The translations under genes were made by a program, and so were the position numbers. The notes below the pieces were generated by a model. The model was not told the origin of the DNA. It did not search any database and was given only the letters and a program-made list of their open reading frames with translations. This document shows, one piece after another, positions 17,550-26,230 of a stretch of 64,000 bases of DNA (position 1 is the first letter of the stretch; the number at the start of each line of letters is the position of its first letter). Source of the DNA: Nematocida ironsii (taxonomy: Eukaryota; Microsporidia); the NCBI GenBank assembly GCA_001642415.1, contig LTDK01000083.1:1-64000 (forward strand), written 5' to 3'.

Positions 17550-17889
17550 AAAAAATACTTTTTTGCATTTCGGATTATACAGACAGAAAGACTTTCAGAT
17601 TAAATCTAAGAATGTATGCATGGTATTCAAAGTTTATTCGTGTATGAAAAAGAGAACTGAGCATATACTGTGTATAAATTAAATTTAAAGTTTATTTTAG
17701 AGTTTCGTATATAGCAGCCAATGCCCAGTTTAAATATAGACTATGTGCATGAAAAGCTAAACTGCATCTTATCTTAACTACCCTAAATTGCTTAGAAGTT
17801 TGCTGGATTAACAATATAAGTCTATTTTGGACACAAAGAACCAGTGCATACATTTTATAATCATTTATCTATTTATACTATGCAAAAAT
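17550..17889. other. Tandem intergenic spacer
   Basis: Contains a motif relative (ATTTCGGATTATA, 17567-17580) close to the Rad6 start. Otherwise AT-rich with no gene. Confidence 0.45.
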
Positions 17890-18948
17890 TCAGTTAGAGG
17901 ACTCTATATGGCTGTGTGGACTAAAAATGCACAGACCGCTCTCAGATGTAGCCATGATTATATCATCAGCAATGAACTCAAAGTCTTTATAGTAGGCCTG
18001 CCCTTGGTGCACAAAGCTTAAGTACTTGTGGTACTCCCAGCCTTCAGTCTCTTCATAGGACATGTCCCACATAACAATTTCACAGCTGGAGGCAGATGCA
18101 AATACTTCTTTTGTACTGAACTGAGTGTGACTGATTGGAGACTGATGGAATTGAATAAGCTCCATTGGTGCCTCCTGTCTAATATCAAATATTCGAAGTG
18201 CTCCTTTGTCATCACCAGTAACAATCAGATTGTCTCCATTGTATGCTATAGAGTTAATATCACACTCATTTACTAAGTAAGACTTTGTTCCATTGCATCT
18301 AAAATCAACCAAACTAACTTCGCGCGTGCCCACAAAGGCTTCATTCTCAGATATACTGGCAACTGTGAATATTTCTTTCTGGTTTATGTCTATATAATTA
18401 ATTTGCTTTCCATCGAGGTCTTTTTGCTGTACAACAAATGAGCCATCGCCGTAGAATATGCAGGATTTATAAAGAGAAATGCCATATCCACCCGAAATGG
18501 CCTTGCTGTATACTGGGGCAAGATCTGTTGTGTATATTTCTATTGAACTGTCAGAGATTGTATATATGTGGTCATTTTTAGCACGAATTCTGTTTGCTTG
18601 GTAGGCTGTTTCCACTTTCTTTATAGGCGCAATGGTTCTTTTAGAGTCGCCTGATAGATTCACTTCTAAGTCAATGATAGAGGGGGATGTGCCAGGAATT
18701 GATTGTTCTATTAGAATTCTCCCCTCTTCCTCTTTCATACAAACGGTTAAGGATGGCCAGTCTAACTGAATTTGCTCGTGTATTCTGTATACATTTTCTG
18801 TGTGCAGTTCCATTTCTTCTGGTTTTTGCAGGGCTTCATATTCCTCGTGGGAAGACTCGTCTGTTGAAGAACCATCTTCAATAGGAATTAGATTTTCTGG
18901 AGTACCGTTATTTTCTTTTCTCTCTCTTCTGGTGTTTTGCTTTGCCAT
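17890..18948 (-). CDS. RRB1: WD40 ribosome-assembly factor, Rrb1/GRWD1-like
   Basis: 352 residues, a WD-repeat propeller with an acidic N-terminal segment (DGSSTDESSHEEYE). Family signatures: YRIHEQIQLDWPSLTV, like the LDWPCLSF block of the Rrb1/RBBP4 group; DIRQ...PMELIQFHQSPIS in a blade; and LSFVHQGQ near the C-terminus, where Rrb1/GRWD1 proteins read LLFVHQGQ (RBBP4-type proteins have FIHGGH). Rrb1 chaperones ribosomal protein L3 in the nucleus. Upstream blades are divergent. The Rrb1 assignment is favoured over Msi1/RBBP4 because of the HQGQ motif and the acidic N-terminus. Confidence 0.75.
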   Translation of the reverse strand: MAKQNTRRERKENNGTPENLIPIEDGSSTDESSHEEYEALQKPEEMELHTENVYRIHEQIQLDWPSLTVCMKEEEGRILIEQSIPGTSPSIIDLEVNLSGDSKRTIAPIKKVETAYQANRIRAKNDHIYTISDSSIEIYTTDLAPVYSKAISGGYGISLYKSCIFYGDGSFVVQQKDLDGKQINYIDINQKEIFTVASISENEAFVGTREVSLVDFRCNGTKSYLVNECDINSIAYNGDNLIVTGDDKGALRIFDIRQEAPMELIQFHQSPISHTQFSTKEVFASASSCEIVMWDMSYEETEGWEYHKYLSFVHQGQAYYKDFEFIADDIIMATSESGLCIFSPHSHIESSN

Positions 18949-19516
18949 ATGATAAATTTTTTATTACGGTGCCATATATACAAGTATACAAAACTTTGTT
19001 GTACTCTTAGATTTACAGATTATGCTAGAAGAAAGAACAATGAATTAAGACTTATTGCTTTTTATGCATGTATATTTCAGCATATTTTATATGGGATTTT
19101 TAAATATTTTTCACAGAGTTAATATTTCATTAAAGCTTAATCTCCTAGTATTACTATTGTATAGTAAAAATTCTAATTACTCTGCTATAATCTGAAAATA
19201 CAATATAGTCAGTTGTGTTCTTATCGGAAGATTTATGCTATGCAGCGTTTGATAAAGAAGAGTTTTTGGATTTTATTGGACAATTTTATAGTATTTTTAT
19301 GTAAATATAAGTATTTATATAAATGTAAAAATATCTAGGTATAAATATGCATTAAAGAATCAAACATCAACAGACAAAGAATAATAACAATCCAGCGAGA
19401 GTTTATTTTATATTCCATGCATTGCCATTGTATGTGTGGCCCTGTAGATTTTTGGATATTTTTGTATTCTTTAGATTTTTGGTGTATTTACCTGGGATTT
19501 TCAAAGGACAAATATC
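18949..19516. other. Tandem intergenic spacer
   Basis: AT-rich; no gene or clear structure recognised. Confidence 0.5.
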
Positions 19517-21217
19517 TTATATTGGGCACGACTCACCTTTTATGCACTTTACTAAAATATCCAGCTCTCTTTTGTGCCGGGTTGAGTTAACATTATCAGA
19601 GAAGAATTTTTGTAGCTTTGTAATATAATCGAGATTTTTCTCTATTAAGCCAATCTGATCTGGAGAGAGCATATTTATCTTCTTTTTTCTGCATAGAACC
19701 AGGATTTCCTCCATTCTCCATCCATTGACATAGTTTATACTGACAGAGTCTATTGCTCTTTCTGGCTTATCTAATTTTAGCTTGTTTTTCACGGTTGACA
19801 AAGCAAACTTAAAACTTTCTCCGCACTCAAACACCTCCCAGTCTATTTCATCTGAGTTTTCTATCTCTAAATGAACTGAATTAAAGAGAAACACTTTATC
19901 AAGCATGGAGCGGTCTGCTCGGTCGAGCAGAATAATCAGCCACTGCAGGACCAATGGCAGATCAGATGATTGCTTCAAAGAGTAGTTTAGCAGCTCATTG
20001 ATCGGTGCAGTTGCATTTTCAAAGGTCTCTTCAGGCGAGCTTAACTTGCACTCTGTGTTTATATCTGCACTGGTGGGAGGTAGAGGCATTAATCCAGAGG
20101 GGAAGAGCGGAGTGGCTCTGTAAAGTGAGGCTATCAGTGGATGGATGGCCTCAAAAATAGCAGGGCTGCATATAACATCAACCCCTCCCATGGCCAGTCC
20201 TGTGATGTACTCTAAGGAGATAATTCCTCGGAAAAAGAGAGAATAAAATGCATCGGCTATTCTTTTTCCAAATATTGTGTTTAAATCATTTGGTACATCT
20301 ACTTCAGATAGAAGCACAAGCTCTCCTTTCTCATTTAGAACAGGGTGGTGCTTAATTGATTTTCTAGCCTCAAAGTATGTTTCAACAAATGCTTTAATCG
20401 TGTCTTCTTTTTCTCCAGTAGCAGATTCCTTCATTTTAAGAAGTTCTTCAGGAACAGATACTGGCTTGTAGTCATTAATTATTGTAGAAAATTTAAACAC
20501 TAGGCTGTGGATGGGAATAGTTGGGCAGTACTCGCACCCAAGAAGAAGGAATATATCACAAGCAGACTCTCGTGTAATGTAATACTCCTCGCAGGCACTG
20601 GAAAACGTGGCGTGCTGGATGCCAGTCACTTTCTTCTTTTCATTGGTAGGAGTAAATTCAAAATCAACAATTAGCTCTTCTGCGCCAGAGAACAGGAAAT
20701 AGTCAGTAGATCCGAAAAACATTGAGATGTATGCTCGTTTTTCCATATAAGCACCCTGTGCTGCAGCCAAGTATGGAGCATTTACTATTTCTACCTTTCC
20801 CTGCGATAAAATGGGATTAATGGCATTCTTCACCTCTTCATAGTCAAAAGCCACATTCCATGATTTTGCAGCCAGCTCAAGCTCGTTGTCTCTATAATAT
20901 TTCCAGCCATTCTGCACAGACTCCTTCCTCCTTTTTTCTGGAGCTTTTCTAGTCTTTAGTTTGGGCGATATTCCATTCCATATCCACACTATTCTGCATC
21001 CTATTTGTTCCATTGACTCCACTAGACTCTGCACAGAAGATATGACCTCAGCACAAAAACCATCCATTAGAATGCTTTTTGTCTTATTTATTGGGGTATA
21101 CTTCCTCACAAACCAAGCCCCGTCAATTCCTATTGTGGCATTCTTAAGGATTGACAGACCGTATTTCTTAATGAGGTGCCGGTTGTTAAGCTCTCTCTCA
21201 AAGTTTCGAATTGGCAT
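19517..21217 (-). CDS. MKT1: Mkt1-like, inactive XPG-family protein
   Basis: 566 residues with the N-terminal/internal nuclease fold of the XPG/FEN1 family followed by Mkt1-type C-terminal domains. The N-block ATIGIDGAWFVRKY keeps the first Asp. The XPG-I region reads APYLAAAQGAYMEK...FGSTDYFLFSGAEELIVDF; in active enzymes this is A-E-A-E...D-x-D, so the catalytic acids are largely replaced (AAAQ, GSTD). That is the state reported for yeast Mkt1, which with Pbp1 regulates translation and stability of mRNAs at polysomes. The start codon is 37 bases from that of the divergent Rho GTPase, so the two must share a promoter region. Confidence 0.75.
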   Translation of the reverse strand: MPIRNFERELNNRHLIKKYGLSILKNATIGIDGAWFVRKYTPINKTKSILMDGFCAEVISSVQSLVESMEQIGCRIVWIWNGISPKLKTRKAPEKRRKESVQNGWKYYRDNELELAAKSWNVAFDYEEVKNAINPILSQGKVEIVNAPYLAAAQGAYMEKRAYISMFFGSTDYFLFSGAEELIVDFEFTPTNEKKKVTGIQHATFSSACEEYYITRESACDIFLLLGCEYCPTIPIHSLVFKFSTIINDYKPVSVPEELLKMKESATGEKEDTIKAFVETYFEARKSIKHHPVLNEKGELVLLSEVDVPNDLNTIFGKRIADAFYSLFFRGIISLEYITGLAMGGVDVICSPAIFEAIHPLIASLYRATPLFPSGLMPLPPTSADINTECKLSSPEETFENATAPINELLNYSLKQSSDLPLVLQWLIILLDRADRSMLDKVFLFNSVHLEIENSDEIDWEVFECGESFKFALSTVKNKLKLDKPERAIDSVSINYVNGWRMEEILVLCRKKKINMLSPDQIGLIEKNLDYITKLQKFFSDNVNSTRHKRELDILVKCIKGESCPI

Positions 21218-21254
21218 AATTTAAAATTAATGAATTTGATTACTAGTAAATTAT

Positions 21255-21827
21255 ATGGGGGAAGGAGAGGCATCAAAGAAGATAATTGTAGTGGGAGATG
21301 GTGGCTGTGGAAAGACCTGTCTTCTAATTAAATACACAGAGAATAGGTTTGAGAAGGAACACAACATAACTGTGTTTGAGAACAAAGAAGTGCCCTACCT
21401 AGACAGGGTGACGGGAAATACGTACACGCTCAATCTCTGGGATACAGCAGGGCAAGACGACTTTGACCGTATTAGAAAGCTGTGCTATATAGACACACAG
21501 CTAGTGCTTATATGCTTTGCGTTGAACCGCCCTGAGTCCTTTAAGAACATAGAGGGCCGCTGGAAGGAGGAGGTAGACCACTTCTGCAAGGACACGCCAA
21601 GAATGCTTGTGGGCCTAAAGGCAGACTTAAGGAAAACACAAAGCGAAGACCTTATATCAGAGAGCATGGCAAAGAAATTAGCAAATAGCGTATCAGCAAA
21701 GTGTTATATTGAGTGCTCTGCTGCCACTGGGGAGAATGTGGATGCTGTTTTTGACGAAGCAATGAACATTCTTCTGAACAGATCGAAAAAGAAAAAAGAC
21801 AGAGGACCCGCCTGTAAGACACTCTAA
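21255..21827 (+). CDS. RHO1: Rho-family small GTPase
   Basis: 190 residues. P-loop GDGGCGKT (14-21), switch I with TVFENKEV (the Rho-type T-V-F-E-N effector core), switch II DTAGQDD, a base-recognition block reading LKAD (canonical T/NKxD, so somewhat altered), and ECSAATGENV. The Rho insert helix region is short. The C-terminus has a polybasic stretch (RSKKKKDRG) and a CKTL CaaX box; the terminal Leu predicts geranylgeranylation and plasma-membrane anchoring. Expected role: actin organisation, polarity and cell-wall or spore-wall synthesis. Rho1 is preferred over Cdc42/Rac, but paralog assignment needs a tree. Confidence 0.85.
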   Translation: MGEGEASKKIIVVGDGGCGKTCLLIKYTENRFEKEHNITVFENKEVPYLDRVTGNTYTLNLWDTAGQDDFDRIRKLCYIDTQLVLICFALNRPESFKNIEGRWKEEVDHFCKDTPRMLVGLKADLRKTQSEDLISESMAKKLANSVSAKCYIECSAATGENVDAVFDEAMNILLNRSKKKKDRGPACKTL

Positions 21828-22380
21828 TCAAAATATTAAGAATGGTAGGGATAGTATAATAAACTATTTGAAACAGTTAATTTTAAATATTCTTGCATAA
21901 TAAGATGTAAATTAAATAACATGTATGCACATCATGTAGACATTAATATTTTAAGAAATAGCCAGGAGAAAGAGCATACTATTTTTGTATTTTTGTATTT
22001 TAGTGTATTGTGCGAATTAAGCGTTTTTGTAGTCATTTTGAGCATGCTTGCTAAACTGGGCACATTGCTAAACCGCAAAATTGTATTTTTGCAATGCGAC
22101 TCTGTGTATTAATTTCCGGTATATGTGTATTTCGGGTTATTGAATTATATTTAATTATTTTGGATTTTATCTGGCGATGTTTCTTTTTCTAATAGCTGAG
22201 TTAGATGTTTTCTAAAGTAAAGTATGTGTTAGAACAAAGTCTGGATTTGGTGTATTTTTATTTTTATTGCATTTTGTATTTTGGGTTATATTGAATTATT
22301 TTTGTATGCATCTGGCTTTTTTAGCTATTTCTGTTTCTTATGAGAATTAAATACACAATAATTTTTATTCTTAATTGTAA
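21828..22380. other. Intergenic spacer with two motif copies
   Basis: Holds TTCGGGTTAT (22131-22140) and the variant TTTTGGGTTAT about 150 bases further on (near 22280), both on the + strand ahead of the SRP72-like gene. A 63-residue open frame at 21921 looks accidental. Confidence 0.5.
22131..22140 (+). promoter_or_regulatory. TTCGGGTTAT motif
   Basis: An exact copy, 240 bases upstream of the SRP72-like start, followed by a TTTTGGGTTAT variant near 22280; both continue into a TTGAATTA stretch. Confidence 0.35.
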
Positions 22381-23295
22381 ATGGATGCAAACTGCGAGGA
22401 CATCTCAGTACTTATAACCGAAAATAGATACAGCGAAATATTAGCACACCCAAAGGCTACAGAAGAGCAAAAGACTATAGCGCTGATAAAGCTAGATAGA
22501 TATGACGAAGCACTAAAAACCTGCCAGAATAATACATTTGAAAAGGGGTACTGCTACTATAAGCTAGGAAGATACAAGGCAGCGCTGCACACTGCAGGGA
22601 AGAAAAAAGGAGCAGACTGGACCACATTAAGATCGCAGATATTATATAAGCTAGACAGGCACTCAGAAGCACTAGAGGAGCTAAAGAAGCTAAAGTTGAA
22701 GGGGCCTATTTTAGTAAACTATGCAGGAAACGTGGCAATGGCATGCGTTGAGAATAAATTAAAGTGTGATGGGCCAGAAGTAGAGGAGATTTTGAAAATG
22801 CTAAAGAATGAAAGCATCAACATACAGGCAGAGGTACTGTACAATCTTTCCTTTGCATATCTGCCAGACAGGAAGAAGACGCTTCAAAAATTGAAGGAAA
22901 TAGATACACCGGACAGAGATCACAGAGAACTAATTGCATCGCAGATACACAACATAGAAGGAAACTTAAGAGAAATTTCACCAAGTGTATTAAGCAAAAG
23001 CAACAGGTCAATTCACCGATACAATGCAGAGGGTATACAGACACCGTGTCTTCTTGACTCTATGAAGCAGTTCCAAAAGGACAATTACTATCAGAATAGA
23101 ATAAAGCAGTACGGCCAATCAAAGGATGTGCCAGAAATATGCAGTATAATTGACGAGCTAAAGCAGAATAACACCAAGCCCATTATTCGATTCATAAGCA
23201 AACTAAGCAGGAAGAATGCGCTGCGGCTGAAGAAAGTTTTGGAGGAAGATAATCTTCTTAATAAAAGCCTTAAGCGGATCATAAAAAACAAATGA
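22381..23295 (+). CDS. SRP72: SRP72-like TPR protein
   Basis: 304 residues, mostly helical repeat. The N-terminal half has TPR units with the SRP72 pattern: ALIKLDRYDEALKTC, then FEKGYCYYKLGRYKAALHTA, then LRSQILYKLDRHSEALEELK. The matching family line reads FEKAYCxYRLNRxxxALK...LYGQVLYRLERYDE. SRP72 with SRP68 binds SRP RNA and helps target ribosomes to the ER. The protein is about half the usual fungal length. Its basic C-terminus (KKVLEEDNLLNKSLKRIIKNK) could stand in for the RNA-binding tail, but the canonical PDPERWLP-type motif is absent. A generic TPR protein remains the alternative. Confidence 0.65.
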   Translation: MDANCEDISVLITENRYSEILAHPKATEEQKTIALIKLDRYDEALKTCQNNTFEKGYCYYKLGRYKAALHTAGKKKGADWTTLRSQILYKLDRHSEALEELKKLKLKGPILVNYAGNVAMACVENKLKCDGPEVEEILKMLKNESINIQAEVLYNLSFAYLPDRKKTLQKLKEIDTPDRDHRELIASQIHNIEGNLREISPSVLSKSNRSIHRYNAEGIQTPCLLDSMKQFQKDNYYQNRIKQYGQSKDVPEICSIIDELKQNNTKPIIRFISKLSRKNALRLKKVLEEDNLLNKSLKRIIKNK

Positions 23296-23837
23296 GCACA
23301 TAGCGTAAATAGGCAGTATCAGCACTAATAGACAGAATGAACCTGAAATACACGAATAAAACATTATGCATGCAGCGCGTACTGTGCAGATATATAAATG
23401 GGTATTTCAAGAAATATAAAGTCTAAAAGTTTCTGAGTTATATTCTGTGCTAATTTTTAATAAAGATTAAAGCTTACTATTATCACATTACAAAATATAT
23501 TAATGCATTGTGCTTATATTTATATTCTGACTATTTTATGATTTAATCCAATTTATTTCTTAAATAACTAAAAATGGGGGGTGCTTCAACTTCGAGATAT
23601 ATTCTGCACATTTAATATCTATTCACTACATGTTTTATTAACTACACCATCACTTTAGTTTCTATCTATTTTCAGGAATATTTTTGGGTTATATTTATAC
23701 AGAGATATTTTGCAGTTCTGACCACACAACAGCTGATTTGTCAGTAATAATCTTTCTTAATTTTTATCTATTTATATATTTGGCTTCTTTAATTTAATAC
23801 TCTTCTATTAATTACATTCTGTTTTTAATTTTTTATA
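23296..23837. other. Intergenic spacer
   Basis: Contains the motif variant TTTTTGGGTTATATT near 23681-23693. No gene seen. Confidence 0.45.
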
Positions 23838-24926
23838 ATGCTAAGTGGAGTATTTCTTGTTTCTGTCTCTTCTATCCTTGTGTGGATTGGTACGCTAAAC
23901 ACCCAAACACACTCTATACAGAAGGAAAGTATGTCAATGGATGACGCAAAACTATTTCCAGTGATTGGATCATTTGTTCTGTTAAGTCTTTTCTTTGCTC
24001 TTCGGTATCTACCAAAGAGTATTATAAATACACTGTTTAGAGCACTCTTTACAGTAACGGGAACATTCACAGTGTATAAAATACTGAAGGTAATATATCA
24101 TCAGTTCCGCCCAGTGCAGCAGGAAAAGGTAAAAGAAGAGAAGGTAAATAAGGATGTGCCAGAAAAGGAGGCTACGGACAAGAATCAAAAAGAAACAACA
24201 GAGAAGCCAGTAAATGAAGGAGCAAGCACCAGTGCAGCAGGCAAAGAAGATGCGGTTGAGACCGCTCAGCCAGCACAAGCTGCAGTTTCTGGTACATGGG
24301 CAGGTTTCAAAAATGAAGTTTATGATTCTATAGTAGAGATAAAGGCATGCGCCAATGTATATTTGAATGAGTTCAGAAAGCCGCAGTTTGCTGGTATGTT
24401 TGCAGTTTCCTGCCTAATTAATGCATGGTACTTCAAAACCAAGAATGTCAACTCTTCAAATATTCTTGCAAGTGCATTTGCTATTATGGGAATTCGGGAG
24501 ATAAAGCCAGACTCAACAAAGACGGTTCTTGTGCTTCTTTCTCTTCTTTTCCTTTATGATATATTTTGGGTTTTCTTTACGCCTGTTATGATCGGCGTGG
24601 CAAAGGGGTTAGACATTCCTATAAAAATAGTATACCCCTTTACTAGAAAAGTAGCAAGCATGATAGGTCTAGGAGACATTGTGATTCCGGGCCTGTTTCT
24701 GTCTCTTGCGCGCGATTTTGCCCATAAATTCAGTGCACCGCTTGTGTTCACATTTGGATTTATTGGGTATATTCTAGCGCTAATTGTTACTTTCGCAATT
24801 GTGTTTATTTTTAAGGCAGGGCAGCCTGCTTTATTGTATATTTGCCCATTGATTGTGGCAGGTAGTCTTGTTGGGTGTGCAGTTCACAAGAAAACAAAAG
24901 AGTTCATTGATTATAAGGCAGAATAA
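23838..24926 (+). CDS. SPP1: Signal peptide peptidase (presenilin family)
   Basis: 362 residues, an intramembrane aspartyl protease of the ER. Catalytic motifs: YD with Asp241 in the LFLYDIFWVFF helix, GLGD with Asp280 in the next helix, and the PAL motif (QPALLY, Pro330) in the last part. It has about nine hydrophobic segments. Residues ~95-150 form a charged loop of Lys/Glu then Ala/Thr/Gln between helices, longer and lower in complexity than usual. The family cleaves remnant signal peptides and takes part in ER-associated degradation. Both catalytic Asp residues are intact, so the enzyme should be active. Confidence 0.93.
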   Translation: MLSGVFLVSVSSILVWIGTLNTQTHSIQKESMSMDDAKLFPVIGSFVLLSLFFALRYLPKSIINTLFRALFTVTGTFTVYKILKVIYHQFRPVQQEKVKEEKVNKDVPEKEATDKNQKETTEKPVNEGASTSAAGKEDAVETAQPAQAAVSGTWAGFKNEVYDSIVEIKACANVYLNEFRKPQFAGMFAVSCLINAWYFKTKNVNSSNILASAFAIMGIREIKPDSTKTVLVLLSLLFLYDIFWVFFTPVMIGVAKGLDIPIKIVYPFTRKVASMIGLGDIVIPGLFLSLARDFAHKFSAPLVFTFGFIGYILALIVTFAIVFIFKAGQPALLYICPLIVAGSLVGCAVHKKTKEFIDYKAE

Positions 24927-25303
24927 AGCATAAGTTGTCGGAGTATATTTCTAGATTGATTCAAATTTAAATATTTATCTTAGACTTAGTAATGATTAAT
25001 GGTTTTGTGATTAATTTTAGATTGCATCTAAGTATTTTTAGAGGAATTAGAACTTACACGGCACAGGCCAGCAAGTAATCAATATAATTTAAAGAATTCT
25101 ATAACTATATAGAGTGAACAGGCAAATCGGTTTATTATCGTTTGAATCATGGAGAATTGCAGATTGTCAGATAATTAATACGCCAAAATTGATGAAGTGC
25201 TTGGCCAATTGTTTTTCTAATTCCTCTGTTTGGATATATTTCTGATACTAAACTATTGCATTGTTCTGTATTGCTATTATAGCAGTGGTGGTTATTTAGA
25301 GTA
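24927..25303. other. Convergent intergenic spacer
   Basis: AT-rich between convergent genes; nothing recognised. Confidence 0.45.
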
Positions 25304-26200
25304 TTAAAAGGACTCTACTATGTATTCAAGCGCAGGGTCTGTAAAATGGTATTCATGTATGTCTAGGCCTATTTCCACACTTTCTCTGATAATTCTGTTG
25401 GGAATATCTTTGAGTGCAAGGAGTGCATTCTCTGCCTCTTTTGTGTTAATGGTTCCCAGTGCTTCAGCACACTCGTGTCGAACCATCTCATGCCGTGATT
25501 CGTCTGCAAGAACTCTGGCTAGATGCTTAGCTGAGGCTGGGTGGGACATTTGCCCAAACACAAAGGCCACTTCGTGCTCAAATAAGTCAGATCTATTCTT
25601 GTTATTAAATCCTTCTGCAAGTATTTCAACTGCCTCTTCAGTTCCAATATCTCTTAGACCAAACATAGCAGTGTATCTTTCATACAGCGGCCTGCTTTCA
25701 TCAAGATATGTCTTCTTTAAAGACTCAATAGACTGGTCCTTAGCAGAAAGTGCTGGATCAAGAGAGCCAAATTCAGACTTTTTGGACCCGCCGTTTTTTA
25801 TCAGCTCTGCGCCTATCTGGCATGTTTCTGAAACTGCCTTGCTGTTTGAGATAGAAATGTCTGCATATTTTCTTAAAAGGGGTTCATATGAGATGTCTCC
25901 AAAGGTTGCTATCGCCTCTGCTGCTTCATGGCGCACAATCTCATCTTCCGCGCCATCTACAAGCACTCGCTCAAGAATCGGAAGGGCCGTTCTGTTCTGC
26001 ATCTGGCCCAAGACATACGCTAGCTCATGCTTTAAAAGGACAGAAGAAGTGGTGAATGCTTCTGCAATGCCAAGCACAGACTCATCTGTACATATGTTTC
26101 GGAGTGCAAAAAGTGCTCTAAATCTGAGCTTTAGCGGCTCTTCTTCATTCTGTAAAATATTTGAAAATTTCTTAACTGCATTCTCTGCGGCTGTGCTCAT
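25304..26200 (-). CDS. LIA1: Deoxyhypusine hydroxylase
   Basis: 298 residues, a HEAT-repeat di-iron enzyme completing hypusine on eIF5A. The two symmetrical halves each carry two His-Glu iron-binding motifs: LKHELAYVLGQM and IVRHEAAEAIATFGD in the first half, LFEHEVAFVFGQM and MVRHECAEALGTI in the second. All four HE pairs are present and the length is typical, so the enzyme should be active. It starts 30 bases after the end of the Rpn2 gene on the same strand. The identification is secure from the paired HE motifs and repeat layout. Confidence 0.95.
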   Translation of the reverse strand: MSTAAENAVKKFSNILQNEEEPLKLRFRALFALRNICTDESVLGIAEAFTTSSVLLKHELAYVLGQMQNRTALPILERVLVDGAEDEIVRHEAAEAIATFGDISYEPLLRKYADISISNSKAVSETCQIGAELIKNGGSKKSEFGSLDPALSAKDQSIESLKKTYLDESRPLYERYTAMFGLRDIGTEEAVEILAEGFNNKNRSDLFEHEVAFVFGQMSHPASAKHLARVLADESRHEMVRHECAEALGTINTKEAENALLALKDIPNRIIRESVEIGLDIHEYHFTDPALEYIVESF

Positions 26201-26230
26201 TTTTGAAAAAAAATAATTAGCGAAAACAGT

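Noticed and set aside
21921..22112. 63-codon + frame after the Rho GTPase
   Set aside because: Short, AT-driven composition, no conservation evidence available.
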